Shown: positions 49,796-59,150, numbered from the stretch's first letter. The stretch is DNA of 64,000 nt from JAPLJU01 sp964547985 (GCA_964547985.1 CAZJPV010000005.1:12073-76072); one strand, 5' to 3'. Program-made: numbers and translations. Notes: generated from the letters alone by a model not told the origin.

Positions 49796-52186
49796 ATGTC
49801 AAGGGAAGATAAAGAGCCGATGAGCTACAACATCAGCATTGATGAGATCAGGGAGCTCTCCAGGCGGCTTGCGCTGCGCAAGTCCCTGCTCGAGATCACC
49901 AATCGCCTTTATGCCGCCAGGGACATTTATGAAATCCACCTGGAACTGAAGAAATTCATCCTGCCTCTTCTCAATGCCCAGTCCGTCAGCCTCTATGCCG
50001 TCGACCCGACGCGTGGCGACCTGTACACCCTGACGGGTGAGGCGAACCAGCCCAGGGAGGTCAGGGTATCCATCAGCGGCAATTCTGTTGCGGGATTTGT
50101 GGCCCAGAGCGGTAAACCCCTGAATGTTGCCTATGTCCAGGACAGCGGCGGCGCCTCGGGCATCCAGCAGCTGTTCTCACAAAAAGAAAGGACGCCCCAG
50201 GAGTCTCTTTCCAGAGCCGTCCAGGTGCTGGCTGTCCCGGTTTCTCATGAAAATACGCTGATGGGGGTCATCGAGGTCTCGAACCGGAAGGATGAAGCAA
50301 GATTCAGCGATGATGAACAGGCCTTTCTGGAAGAAATCGCCGAGGTCCTGGGCATTGCCCTTTTCAACCAGTCCAAGGTCGTCAAGAAGAAAAAAGGCCG
50401 ATTCGACTACCTCGTCAGGCAGAATCTCGTGCTGGAGTCGGATCTTGAAATCCTCCGGGCTGACGCGCGGAGGAATAGTGAACCCATCGAAAACCTCCTG
50501 ATGTCGAAATGCAAGATTTCCAAGGAGGATGTCGGAAGGTCCCTGGAGGACTTCTACGGCTGTGAGTACGTTCCCTTCAGGGATTCCTACCCGGTCCCCG
50601 AGGAGCTCATGAAGCCCCTGAAGAGGGACTATCTCTTGCGTGAGATGTGGGTTCCCCTGGGAAGGTCGAACGGGGGCATCCTCGTTCTCGTTGATGATCC
50701 GCACAATATTCTCAAAAGGGACGCCATCCAGAACCTTCTCAAGGCAAAATCGATCGAATTCCGGGTCGGTCTCCAGGAAGACATTCATCAGTTCATCAAT
50801 CACTTTTTCGCGAGGCCGGAAGGGAATGTCGTCTCCATCACGGACATCCTTGGACGCGTCGAGCCCGAGGAAGAGACGGAGGAAGAGGGCGAAGTCTCGG
50901 AATCCGACAGCGTCATCATGCAGCTGGTCAACAAGATCATCAACGAAGCGTACGTCCGGCGCGCGTCGGACATCCACCTGGAGCCCAACGCCAAGAAAAA
51001 GAACGTGGAGGTCCGTTTCAGGGTGGATGGGGATTGCACGATCTACCAGACGCTACCGTACGCGTACAGGGCCGCCCTGATCTCCAGGATCAAGATCATG
51101 TCAAACCTCGACATCACGGAGAGGCGGCTCCCCCAGGACGGGAAGATCCGTTTCAAACGCGGAAAAGGGGAGGAGATCGAGCTGCGCGTCGCCACGATGC
51201 CCACGCAGGGAAACCATGAAGACGTGGTCCTCCGCATCCTCACGAAAGGCAAAATCATGCGCCTGGAGGACATGGCCCTTTCTCCCTACAACTACGACAA
51301 CCTCCTCGACATCCTTGAAAAACCCTACGGTCTCATCCTCGCCGTCGGCCCCACCGGTTCCGGGAAAACCACGACCCTCCACGCGGCGCTCCACCAGATC
51401 AACCGGCAGAACATCAAGATCTGGACGATCGAGGATCCGGTGGAAATCACCCAGGAGGGCATCCGCCAGGTCCAGGTCAACCCGAAAATCGGTCTCGATT
51501 TTGCGCGGGCCATGCGCTCCTTCCTGAGGTCGGACCCCGATGTCATCATGGTCGGTGAGATGAGGGATTTCGAGACGGCCAAAATCGGTATCGAGGCCTC
51601 CCTCACGGGGCATCTCGTTCTCACCACCCTGCATACGAACAGCGCGCCGGAGACCGTGGTGAGGCTCCTGGACATGGGGATCGACCCCCTCAATTTTGCC
51701 GACTCCCTTCTGGGGATCCTCGCGCAGCGACTGGCCAAATGCCTCTGCAAGGAATGCCGCGAGCCCTATCATCCCTCCCAGGAGGAGTACGATACCATCG
51801 CCATGAATTACGGCGAAGAGCATTTTGCCAAACTCAGGATTCCTTATAACAAGGACTTCAGGCTCTACCGGGCCAAGGGATGCCCGGATTGCAATATGAC
51901 GGGTTACAGGGGCAGAATCGCTCTCCACGAGCTTCTCATCAATTCGGATATCATCAAATCCCTGATCCAGCGGCAGGCGACGGTGGACGAGGTCCGGGAG
52001 ACCGCCATCGAGGAGGGGATGAGTCTTCTGTTTCAGGACGGCATTCACAAGGTCCTTGACGGCCTCACGGATTTCGATCAGGTACGAAGAGTCTGCATCT
52101 CTTCGACCCGGAGTGTCAAGAAGAGGGAGCATCGAAAAAATACTGTCCAAAAGGAGGCAAAAAACTCAAGAAAAAAGGATGGATAG
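49796..52186 (+). CDS. GspE/PilB-type secretion or pilus ATPase with a GAF domain
   Basis: 796 residues from ATG 49796, which directly follows the previous stop; an ATG at 49820 is an alternative. An N-terminal GAF domain (about 35-185: FILPLLNAQSVSLYAVDP...SVAGFVAQSGKPLNVAYV) is followed by an MshEN-like domain (about 205-335), then the ATPase: Walker A GPTGSGKTTTLH, Asp box ASDIHLEP, Walker B DPDVIMVGEMRD, and the four-cysteine zinc unit CLCKEC...CPDCNMTGYRGR. The protein drives pilus or type II secretion assembly. GAF domains bind small ligands such as cyclic nucleotides, so the motor may be ligand-gated. No secretin or pilin gene adjoins it. Confidence 0.9.
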   Translation: MSREDKEPMSYNISIDEIRELSRRLALRKSLLEITNRLYAARDIYEIHLELKKFILPLLNAQSVSLYAVDPTRGDLYTLTGEANQPREVRVSISGNSVAGFVAQSGKPLNVAYVQDSGGASGIQQLFSQKERTPQESLSRAVQVLAVPVSHENTLMGVIEVSNRKDEARFSDDEQAFLEEIAEVLGIALFNQSKVVKKKKGRFDYLVRQNLVLESDLEILRADARRNSEPIENLLMSKCKISKEDVGRSLEDFYGCEYVPFRDSYPVPEELMKPLKRDYLLREMWVPLGRSNGGILVLVDDPHNILKRDAIQNLLKAKSIEFRVGLQEDIHQFINHFFARPEGNVVSITDILGRVEPEEETEEEGEVSESDSVIMQLVNKIINEAYVRRASDIHLEPNAKKKNVEVRFRVDGDCTIYQTLPYAYRAALISRIKIMSNLDITERRLPQDGKIRFKRGKGEEIELRVATMPTQGNHEDVVLRILTKGKIMRLEDMALSPYNYDNLLDILEKPYGLILAVGPTGSGKTTTLHAALHQINRQNIKIWTIEDPVEITQEGIRQVQVNPKIGLDFARAMRSFLRSDPDVIMVGEMRDFETAKIGIEASLTGHLVLTTLHTNSAPETVVRLLDMGIDPLNFADSLLGILAQRLAKCLCKECREPYHPSQEEYDTIAMNYGEEHFAKLRIPYNKDFRLYRAKGCPDCNMTGYRGRIALHELLINSDIIKSLIQRQATVDEVRETAIEEGMSLLFQDGIHKVLDGLTDFDQVRRVCISSTRSVKKREHRKNTVQKEAKNSRKKDG

Positions 52187-52216
52187 CCGATCATTCTATA
52201 AACCGGGGGAAAGGGG

Positions 52217-52867
52217 GTGAAAAAAATGTCAGGCCAGCCCATCGGCGAGATCATGGTCCGGAAAAATATCATCACCGAGCAGCAGCTGGAAAAAGCCCTG
52301 GAGAGGCAGAAGAAAGAAAAGGGCAAATTTCTGGGTGAGATTCTCCTCGAGATGGGTATTCCGCAGGAACAGATCAACAAGGCCCTCTATTATTACAACA
52401 AGAGGACTCCCATCGGTCAGATCCTGGTGGACTTGAACGTCATCACGCCGGCACAACTCCAGGAAGCACTGGATAAACAGAAATCGATGATCTCCATATT
52501 GCACAGTTACAAACCCCTGGGCATGCTGCTGGTGGATCTCGGCTTCGTCAATTACAGAACCTACCTCGATGTACTCTCCAAGCATTTCAACATGCCCATC
52601 GTGCACCTGAAGTATTTCAAGTTAAGAGAGGCCCTGCAGAAGACGATTGGAGAAGAATATGCCCTCAGGAATAAAATCATCGTCGTCCAGGATGACGGCC
52701 GGAGGATAGAGGTTGTTCTTTCAGAACCGTCTGTCTTGATCCAGGAAGAACTCCGCAAGTTCATGCCGGCGGGGAAGGAAATCGTTTTCAAACTCGCCGA
52801 TCCCCATGAGATCGTGCGGATCCTCCAATCGACCTATGATCCCTACTCCGTGACCGGCTACGCCTGA
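52217..52867 (+). CDS. Stand-alone double MshEN-domain protein
   Basis: 216 residues. Two related N-terminal units: IGEIMVRKNIITEQQLEKAL...LGEILLEMG and IGQILVDLNVITPAQLQEAL...LGMLLVDLGFV, each the c-di-GMP-binding MshEN/GspE-N fold pattern with conserved LG.IL and LEKAL motifs. No ATPase follows. It lies 30 bp after the GAF-GspE gene. It could act as a c-di-GMP sensor or dominant partner that regulates that ATPase. Start RBS GGGGAAAGGGGGTG is very strong. Confidence 0.75.
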   Translation: MKKMSGQPIGEIMVRKNIITEQQLEKALERQKKEKGKFLGEILLEMGIPQEQINKALYYYNKRTPIGQILVDLNVITPAQLQEALDKQKSMISILHSYKPLGMLLVDLGFVNYRTYLDVLSKHFNMPIVHLKYFKLREALQKTIGEEYALRNKIIVVQDDGRRIEVVLSEPSVLIQEELRKFMPAGKEIVFKLADPHEIVRILQSTYDPYSVTGYA

Positions 52868-53082
52868 TTTTTGCACACACCCTCCGCATCTCGAAAGATC
52901 CCTGCCGGAAAGCTCAACAATCCACCCCCACCGTCGATGTTCAATGGACCCTCGAAGCCCCCAAAAGGCTTCAGCATGCATTGACGGCTCATTTTCATTA
53001 TGTTATTCAAGATTTATTGATCCCTGTGGCTATGAAGGGGACCATCCATGTCTCCATGATTTTTTAAAGGAGGAACATTCAG

Positions 53083-53541
53083 ATGAAGAGGGTTCTTGTC
53101 TTTCTTGCTTTGACGGTCATCGTGGCTTTCGTTTTTTATTTTTTTGTATTTTCTGAAAGCCCGAAAGATTCGACCAGGACCGGGAAGGATTATGCCGGAA
53201 AGTCCTATCAGGGTGCTTCGAAAGATGCACCGGATATCGTCCGGAAGGCGGAAGAGCTGCAAAGGGATACCTACCAGAAGCGTATGGATGAGTCCCTGAA
53301 GGATTTCGAATCCAGGATCGAGCGCCTCAAGGCAGACACAAAAAAGGCCGGGCGAAAGACCAAGGAAAAAGTCGAAGACGCGCTGGACGAGCTGAGCCGG
53401 ATGCTCGAGGACGCGAAGAAGAAACTTGCCGAGCTGAAGAAATCCACCGGTGAAGCCTGGGACAGTACGAAAGCCAAGATGGATGCCTCGCTCGAGGCCC
53501 TGGAAAAGAAATACAGGGATGTCGTGTCCAAGAAAGGGTAG
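53083..53541 (+). CDS. Membrane-anchored coiled-coil protein
   Basis: 152 residues. One N-terminal transmembrane or signal-anchor segment (VLVFLALTVIVAFVFYFFVF), a Ser/Gly/Asp linker, then about 95 residues of coiled coil (RMDESLKDFESRIERLKADTKK, EALEKKYRDVVSK). AGGAGG precedes ATG 53083. It stands 28 bp before the site-2 protease gene; it could be a substrate, but this is only proximity. Confidence 0.65.
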   Translation: MKRVLVFLALTVIVAFVFYFFVFSESPKDSTRTGKDYAGKSYQGASKDAPDIVRKAEELQRDTYQKRMDESLKDFESRIERLKADTKKAGRKTKEKVEDALDELSRMLEDAKKKLAELKKSTGEAWDSTKAKMDASLEALEKKYRDVVSKKG

Positions 53542-53569
53542 GGAAGATTAAAGGTTACAGGGTGCGGGC

Positions 53570-54703
53570 GTGTTCGGGAAGCGGATTAAAATATTCAGTT
53601 TGCTGGGTTTTGAAGTTCGGGTGGACTTGAGCTGGGTCGTCCTGGCCGTCCTGATTACCTGGTCCCTTGCCAAGGGCGTTTTCCCGGATTACTTCGAGAA
53701 TTTACCCCTACAGACATACTGGCTCATGGGCGCGGCGGGTGCCCTGGGGCTTTTTCTCTCCATCATCTTCCACGAACTTTCGCACTCCCTCGTGGCCCGA
53801 AGATTCGGGATCCCCATGAAGGGGATTACCCTCTTCATCTTCGGCGGTGTCGCCGAGATGAGCGAGGAAGCCCCTAACGCTAAAGCCGAATTCTGGATGG
53901 CCCTGGTCGGTCCCGCATCCAGTCTTCTCATGAGCGCGATGATCTTTGTGCTCTCGCGTTACGGTGAAGGCGCCGGGTGGCCCGTGCCGGCAGTCGGGGT
54001 GCTTTTTTACCTCGCCTGGATCAATGTCGCCCTTGCGGTCTTCAACATGATCCCCGCCTTTCCCCTGGACGGCGGACGCGTGTTGCGGGCCGTTCTCTGG
54101 GGACTCAAAAATAATCTTCAATGGGCCACGCGGGTCACCTCGAGACTCGGCTCGGGTTTCGGCATTTTTCTGATCGCCCTCGGTCTTTACTATATCATCC
54201 AGGGCCAGTTCATCGGCGGGATCTGGTGGTTCCTGATCGGCATGTTCGTGAGAAGCGCGGCCCAGATGTCCTACCAGCAGCTGCTCACCCGAAAGGCCCT
54301 GGAGGGGGAGAGGGTGAGGCGATTCATGGTGACGAATCCTGTCACGGTTCCCCCCACCATCTCATTGCACCAGCTCGTGGATCATTACATCTACAAACAT
54401 CATTTCAAGATGTATCCCATCGTGGAGGACGGCAGGCTCACCGGCTATGTCACGCTGCGGCAGCTGAAGGAGATACCCCACGATCAATGGGAACGGGTCA
54501 CGGTTCGAGAGGTTGCGCAGCCCTGCTCACCGGCAATGACCATCCCGCCCGATACCGATGCCCTGCAGGCCCTCTCCATCATGAACCGAACGGGGAGCAG
54601 CAGACTGATGGTCGTGGAAGATGACCGGCTTGTCGGGATCATCGCTCTCAAGGATCTACTGCAGTTCCTGTCTCTGAAGCTGGCACTCGAAGGAACGGAA
54701 TAG
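53570..54703 (+). CDS. Site-2 protease family metallopeptidase with CBS domains
   Basis: 377 residues from a GTG with only a weak RBS. Zinc site HELSH (H68, E69, H72) in a transmembrane helix, second motif NMIPAFPLDGGRVLRA with the Asp ligand, six or so transmembrane helices (about 15-240), then two CBS domains (about 245-375; MVTNPVTVPPTIS, VAQPCSPAMTIPPDTDAL). CBS pairs sense adenosyl nucleotides, so proteolysis inside the membrane may follow energy charge. This SpoIVFB-like subclass may cleave anti-sigma factors or other single-pass proteins; its target is unknown. Confidence 0.9.
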   Translation: MFGKRIKIFSLLGFEVRVDLSWVVLAVLITWSLAKGVFPDYFENLPLQTYWLMGAAGALGLFLSIIFHELSHSLVARRFGIPMKGITLFIFGGVAEMSEEAPNAKAEFWMALVGPASSLLMSAMIFVLSRYGEGAGWPVPAVGVLFYLAWINVALAVFNMIPAFPLDGGRVLRAVLWGLKNNLQWATRVTSRLGSGFGIFLIALGLYYIIQGQFIGGIWWFLIGMFVRSAAQMSYQQLLTRKALEGERVRRFMVTNPVTVPPTISLHQLVDHYIYKHHFKMYPIVEDGRLTGYVTLRQLKEIPHDQWERVTVREVAQPCSPAMTIPPDTDALQALSIMNRTGSSRLMVVEDDRLVGIIALKDLLQFLSLKLALEGTE

Positions 54704-54839
54704 TTCCGGCGCCGCTGCCCCCGCGGTGAGAGACGTGACCGCATGACAGCCCGACAAATGCCCGGGTAGGGAGAAAAGATTTTTCCCACACCCTCTATAT
54801 AAACTTAAACATTGAACCCAAGCAAAAGGTGAAACCGTC

Positions 54840-55418
54840 ATGTCATACAGAATATACGCGGGACTGCTTTTGTTAATGCCGATTCTGGCTCTGGCGGGAT
54901 GCGCAGGAGGTAAACCAATGACGCTTGAAAACTACTACAGGGAACTGGCTGCCACGGACCCGGCGAAGGCGGCCCTCGTCAAGCCCGGATCCGCTGAGGA
55001 GAAGGCCGGCATCGAGGCCTTCAAGGAATACTACAAGGTCTTTGCCGAGGATGTCATCCGGCGCGATACAAAGAAGGTCTACGCCCGGGATGCCTTCTTC
55101 AAGGACGGCTACAAGGAGGTGAAAGGCGTCGATGCCATCGAGAGCTATTTCGTCGCCACGACGAAGGCCGTTCACGAGTGCACCTTCGACATCACCGACG
55201 TGAGCGTCCACGAGGGGAACTATTACTTCCGGTGGGTTATGAAACTCACTCTCAAGCGCGACAAGAACAACCCGATCGAGCAGATCGGCATGTCGCACGT
55301 CCGCTTCGCGCCCGACGGGAAGGTGGTCTTCCACACCGATTACTGGGACACGAGTGTGGTCTTCGAGCGCGTGCCCGTGATGGGAACTATCATCCGGTGG
55401 GTCAAAGAGCGGTTTTAG
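54840..55418 (+). CDS. Lipoprotein with NTF2/SnoaL-like domain
   Basis: 192 residues. Signal peptide with lipobox LALAGCAGG (Cys as lipid anchor). The mature part reads like a cone-shaped NTF2-like domain: EYYKVFAEDVIRRDTKKVYARDAFFKDGY, KGVDAIESYFVATTK, YYFRWVMKLTLKRD, DGKVVFHTDYWD. The function is unknown; NTF2-like domains bind small hydrophobic molecules or act as subunits. Its stop faces the PhaR gene stop 6 bp away (convergent). Confidence 0.75.
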   Translation: MSYRIYAGLLLLMPILALAGCAGGKPMTLENYYRELAATDPAKAALVKPGSAEEKAGIEAFKEYYKVFAEDVIRRDTKKVYARDAFFKDGYKEVKGVDAIESYFVATTKAVHECTFDITDVSVHEGNYYFRWVMKLTLKRDKNNPIEQIGMSHVRFAPDGKVVFHTDYWDTSVVFERVPVMGTIIRWVKERF

Positions 55419-55424
55419 TTTTTT

Positions 55425-55895
55425 CTATTTTTTCCCTTTTTTCGTCGGCTCTTCGGTTGGGGGCGAGAAGATGTCGAAAACCGATTTGTAGGCCGGGAGG
55501 TCGGACATGGCCATTTTGGCCGTCCCGGTAAGATTCATCCCGACATCCAGCCACTTGCTGAACTGGCTGTCCACGGACGTTTTGTAGGAGAGATAGTTCC
55601 GGATGATCTGCTGCAGGTACTTTTCGAAAAACTCGTTGAGAACGGTGTCCCCGTATTGTATGATGAGATGAAGGAGAGGCACGGGTAAAAGGATGTTCTT
55701 GCTCTTCGCCTCCTCGAGGACGACCTGTGTCAGGATGTACGCGGTCACGTCCTCCTGTGTTTTCGCATCTTCCACCTTCACCTGACGACCTTCCCTGATC
55801 AGATCGGCGACCTGGCCGAGCGTGATGTAGGCGTTCTTTTCCGTGTCATAGAGACGCCTGTTTGCGTATTTCTTGAGAAGAATTCTTTCTGGCAT
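55425..55895 (-). CDS. phaR: PHA granule-associated regulator PhaR
   Basis: 156 residues. The N-terminal PHB/PHA accumulation regulator domain (ILLKKYANRRLYDTEKNAYITLGQVADLIREG) and a PHB-binding domain (VTAYILTQVVLEE) are diagnostic. PhaR represses phasin genes and is released when polymer accumulates. The ATG at 55895 has GGAG upstream. It is divergent from the phasin-like genes, separated by an AT-rich spacer of 264 bp that carries a strong promoter. Confidence 0.95.
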   Translation of the reverse strand: MPERILLKKYANRRLYDTEKNAYITLGQVADLIREGRQVKVEDAKTQEDVTAYILTQVVLEEAKSKNILLPVPLLHLIIQYGDTVLNEFFEKYLQQIIRNYLSYKTSVDSQFSKWLDVGMNLTGTAKMAMSDLPAYKSVFDIFSPPTEEPTKKGKK

Positions 55896-56062
55896 GGCTT
55901 CACTCCCCCGGTCGAATGGCTGGGTCTGCTGACACAGCGCAATATTTTTGAAGAAAATATTTTTTGTTAATTTTTTGTATGGTCAATATTATCGTATATT
56001 ACTCTAAAATATTAAATACTTAATTAATTACCAGTACAAGCACAGTGTAGCACATCTATATA

Positions 56063-56109
56063 TTGCATTGCAACATTTTTCTTGACAACGGGGGAAAAAG
56101 CCTTATAAT
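56063..56109 (+). promoter_or_regulatory. Sigma-70 promoter with candidate PhaR operator
   Basis: TTGACA (56082-56087) and TATAAT (56104-56109), 16 bp apart, both exact consensus. A palindrome TTGCATTGCAA (56063-56073) sits 8 bp upstream of the -35; the TGC...GCA pattern resembles known PhaR sites. It drives the phasin-like genes. The remaining spacer is AT-rich. Confidence 0.75.
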
Positions 56110-56159
56110 ACCTCCCAGAGACACACCAAAAACATTCAATCAATAGGAGGTAAAGTAAC

Positions 56160-56432
56160 ATGGAACACACCAAGATTGCAAAGCAAACGATGGATTTTTA
56201 CAAGACAACCTTTGACAACACCTACGGCACGCTGATGGCGCTCCAGGTGCAGACGCAGCAGTTAATCTCCACGCAGATGGAGCAGACGGCCGGTCTGCCT
56301 GCCGAAGGGAAACAGATCGTTAACGAGTGGATGAAATCCTACCGAAGGGGCTGCGAGGATTTCAAGAAGGTCGTGGATGACGGGTTCGCAAAGTTTGAGT
56401 CCTATTTCGGCGCGGCCGAGAAGAATGCCTAG
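56160..56432 (+). CDS. Phasin-like protein
   Basis: 90 residues, all helical and amphipathic (TFDNTYGTLMALQVQTQQLIST, GCEDFKKVVDDGFAKFESYF). The size is small compared with common phasins, but the placement beside PhaR and its own strong promoter supports a PHA granule surface protein. AGGAGG nine bases before the ATG. A paralogue follows after 55 bp. Confidence 0.75.
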   Translation: MEHTKIAKQTMDFYKTTFDNTYGTLMALQVQTQQLISTQMEQTAGLPAEGKQIVNEWMKSYRRGCEDFKKVVDDGFAKFESYFGAAEKNA

Positions 56433-56487
56433 GCGAATCTTTTAAAACCCTTTCGAGGGGATTTTTGCCAGAAGGAGGTGAAAGGGT

Positions 56488-56742
56488 ATGCTTCAGAAGG
56501 AGATACTCACACAGATGATTACGTTCAACAAGACAGCCTTCGATAACGCCTTCAACGTCATGCTGGCGCTCCAGGTGCAGATGGAAAAAACCTTCAGGAT
56601 GTACATGGAGCAGGTACCGGGATTCCCCGTGGAGGGCAGAAAGGTGCTCGAGGAGTGGATCACCGTCTATAAAAAAGGCTGTGCGGATTTCAAGAAAAAC
56701 GTTGACGAAAGCTTCAAAAAAGTAGAAACATTCATTCAATAG
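56488..56742 (+). CDS. Second phasin-like protein, paralogue of the preceding gene
   Basis: 84 residues with clear resemblance to the previous protein: FNKTAFDNAFNVMLALQVQME, then PVEGRKVLEEWITVYKKGCADFKKNVDESFKKVE. It is a tandem duplicate that has diverged. AAGGAGG precedes the ATG. The gap 56743-56952 holds no gene. Confidence 0.75.
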   Translation: MLQKEILTQMITFNKTAFDNAFNVMLALQVQMEKTFRMYMEQVPGFPVEGRKVLEEWITVYKKGCADFKKNVDESFKKVETFIQ

Positions 56743-56952
56743 ACAACGGTCTTCACAGGGTTGCGCTCCGCGGTAGGCGTTTCGTAATTCGATCCACCTC
56801 CAGCGAGAGCCACCTGTGAAAGACTGTTTTTCGGCAAATCAGCTAAATACCCGCGAAAGTACCGAAAACCACACGGAAGGTGCGTGACTGAAAAAGTCCG
56901 CGCTCCTTCATTATTCCCCTCAACGAGAAAACTTTATTGTAAGGAGTTCGCC

Positions 56953-57381
56953 ATGATCGGAAAGACCATCAGCGAAATCAAAGTCGGAGATGCGGCCGAG
57001 TTCACGAAGACGATATCCGAGGCGGATGTCTATCTGTACGCCGGCGTCACCGGTGATCTCAACCCCGCCCATGTCAACGAGGATTACGCGAAAAAGACCT
57101 TCTTCAAGACGAGGATCGCTCACGGCATGCTGACAGCGGGTTTCATCTCCGCTATTTTCGGAACCCAGCTCCCGGGTCCGGGGACCATCTACATCCGGCA
57201 GGAGCTGAGTTTCATGGCGCCGGTCTTCTTTGGCGACACGATCACCGCACGCGCGGAAGTGGTCGAGGTGAACACGGAAAAGAACCGGCTTCGAATCAAG
57301 ACGACCTGCCGAAATCAGGAGGGAATAATCGTCCTGGACGGCGAGGCCCTCGTGAGCCCCCCGAAAGCGGCAAAAGCGTAA
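56953..57381 (+). CDS. phaJ: MaoC-family (R)-specific enoyl-CoA hydratase
   Basis: 142 residues from ATG 56953 (AAGGAG upstream; longer frames are rejected). Hotdog hydratase with the catalytic motif YLYAGVTGDLNPAHVNEDYA (Asp and His of the MaoC hydratase 2 motif) and FKTRIAHGMLTAGF. It hydrates enoyl-CoA to (R)-3-hydroxyacyl-CoA, feeding beta-oxidation intermediates into PHA synthesis. It lies downstream of the phasin genes in the same orientation and probably joins the PHA locus. No PHA synthase (phaC) is in this window. Confidence 0.85.
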   Translation: MIGKTISEIKVGDAAEFTKTISEADVYLYAGVTGDLNPAHVNEDYAKKTFFKTRIAHGMLTAGFISAIFGTQLPGPGTIYIRQELSFMAPVFFGDTITARAEVVEVNTEKNRLRIKTTCRNQEGIIVLDGEALVSPPKAAKA

Positions 57382-57388
57382 TTTAAAA

Positions 57389-59098
57389 TCACTGGGATCC
57401 GGCAACGTTTCCAGGCGGTGAGGCGGGGAGATAGATGTGAACCGTTGTCCCCTTCTGGACTTCCGATTCTATTGTGATCAAGCCGTTGTGATTCTTGATG
57501 ATGGAGTAACACACCGCAAGGCCGAGGCCCAGCCCCTTGTGGGTCCTGACTTTTTTGGTCGTGAAATAGGGGTCAAAGATTTTCGAGAGATTCTCCTTCG
57601 GGATGCCGACCCCGTGATCCTGGATAGAAATCCTGATGTAATGCCCCATCCTTAACAGAATCTCGTCATCCTTGCCTACCGTGATGTTTTCCGCCCGAAC
57701 ATCTATGGCGCCCTCATCGGTCATGGCCTCCCGGGCATTTTGAATGACGTTTCGAAAGACCTGCCGGATCTGTCCCTCGTCAATATCGGCGGGCCAGAGA
57801 TCATCGGGGATGAAGGAATTGCACCGCACGGCCGAATCCCCCAGGGAGATGGTCGCCGAGTCCAGGATAATGGGCGCCAGGGCGGAGACCTTCCGGACCG
57901 GGAAGCCTCCCTTCGCGAAGGTGATGAGTTGATGCATGAGCTCCTTGGCCTGCAGACCCGCCTTTTCCGCGATGGCCAGACCTTCTTCCAGGATCTTGTC
58001 CTCTTCATCGATCGAAATCTTTGCGAGAAAGATGTTTCGGAGCATGGCGGAAAGCAGCAGATCGAAGTCCTGGGCAATGCCGCTCGCCAGGGTTCCCAGG
58101 GATTCGAGCCTCCGGATCTTGTTCAATTCCTCCTCGGCCTTCATCCGTTCGGTGATATCCTCCAGGGTCTCCAGGGCCCCGACGCGATTTCCAGACGCGT
58201 CCCTGATGGTTGCGGCCGTGAATCGAAGCCATTTTCCATCTTCACCCAGGTCGGGGAAGAAGTCCGTGGCCTCAAAGGCCTCGTCGAGAAGGTTCGACTT
58301 TGTATATTTATCGGTGTACCACTTTGGAATCCGGCCGATTTCACTATCGACGAGAAGATCGGCCATGCAGGGTCTTTCCTTTTTGTAGAAGGCCCGCCAG
58401 TGCTGGGTCGTGCCCAGAACCTCGCCGGCCGGAATCTTGCTCAGCTCCACCAGGGCATGATTCCAGAAGATGACCCGGTGGTCTTTGCCGATGACAAAGG
58501 CCGGGATGGGTGAGTTTTGAAGTATGCTGTAGAGCCGCTGTTCGCTCTCCTTGAGTTCCTCCTCGGCCCGCCTTTTTTCCGTGATGTCCTCCAGGGTCTC
58601 CAGGACCCCGACGAGGTTCTTCGAGGAATCCCGGATGATCGCCGCGGTGAATCGCAGCCATTTCCCGTTCTCGCCCAGGTCGGGAAAGAAGTCCGTGGCC
58701 TCGAAGGCCTCCTCGATCAGCTTCGACTTGCTGTATTTTCCCGCATACCACTTCGGGATCTTGTCAACCTTTCCGTCGATGAGCAGATCGGCCATGCAGG
58801 GCCTTTTTTCCTTGTAGAAGGCCCGCCAGTGTTCCCGCATGCCGATGACCTTTGTGGCGGCAATCCCGCTCAACTCCTCCAGGGCCCGGTTCCAGTAAAT
58901 AACGCGCCGGTCTTTTCCGATAACGAACATGGGTATGGGCGATTGACGGACGGTCCTGTAGAGCCTATCCTCACTTTCCCTGAGACGCTCCTCGACCTCC
59001 CTGGGCCTGGCTTCCGATTGTTCCAGCCTGCTGACACGACGGCGAAGCGCCTTGAGCTCCCCAATAAGTTCCTTCTTTGTTTTCCCCTCGTCTTTCAT
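57389..59098 (-). CDS. Double-PAS histidine kinase lacking the phospho-acceptor histidine
   Basis: 569 residues. A coiled coil leads to two PAS domains (about 47-170 and 187-312) that are near-duplicates: PIPMFVIGKDRRVIYWNRAL and PIPAFVIGKDHRVIFWNHAL, both with WRAFYK..RPCMADLL. The dimerisation helix carries LASGIAQDFDLLLS where GIAHDFNNLL is expected: the histidine is Q343 (CAG). The ATPase domain is otherwise complete: N-box NVIQNAREA, G1 DHGVGIP, F-box FDPYFTTK, G2 GLGLGLAVCY. No signal peptide or receiver domain is present. It may sense redox or ligands and signal by a different mechanism, act as pseudokinase in heterodimers, or be inactive. Confidence 0.9.
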   Translation of the reverse strand: MKDEGKTKKELIGELKALRRRVSRLEQSEARPREVEERLRESEDRLYRTVRQSPIPMFVIGKDRRVIYWNRALEELSGIAATKVIGMREHWRAFYKEKRPCMADLLIDGKVDKIPKWYAGKYSKSKLIEEAFEATDFFPDLGENGKWLRFTAAIIRDSSKNLVGVLETLEDITEKRRAEEELKESEQRLYSILQNSPIPAFVIGKDHRVIFWNHALVELSKIPAGEVLGTTQHWRAFYKKERPCMADLLVDSEIGRIPKWYTDKYTKSNLLDEAFEATDFFPDLGEDGKWLRFTAATIRDASGNRVGALETLEDITERMKAEEELNKIRRLESLGTLASGIAQDFDLLLSAMLRNIFLAKISIDEEDKILEEGLAIAEKAGLQAKELMHQLITFAKGGFPVRKVSALAPIILDSATISLGDSAVRCNSFIPDDLWPADIDEGQIRQVFRNVIQNAREAMTDEGAIDVRAENITVGKDDEILLRMGHYIRISIQDHGVGIPKENLSKIFDPYFTTKKVRTHKGLGLGLAVCYSIIKNHNGLITIESEVQKGTTVHIYLPASPPGNVAGSQ

Positions 59099-59150
59099 AG
59101 CTACAAAAATTACACCATCTGTTCGGGCTTTTCAATTTGAAATCTTAAAA

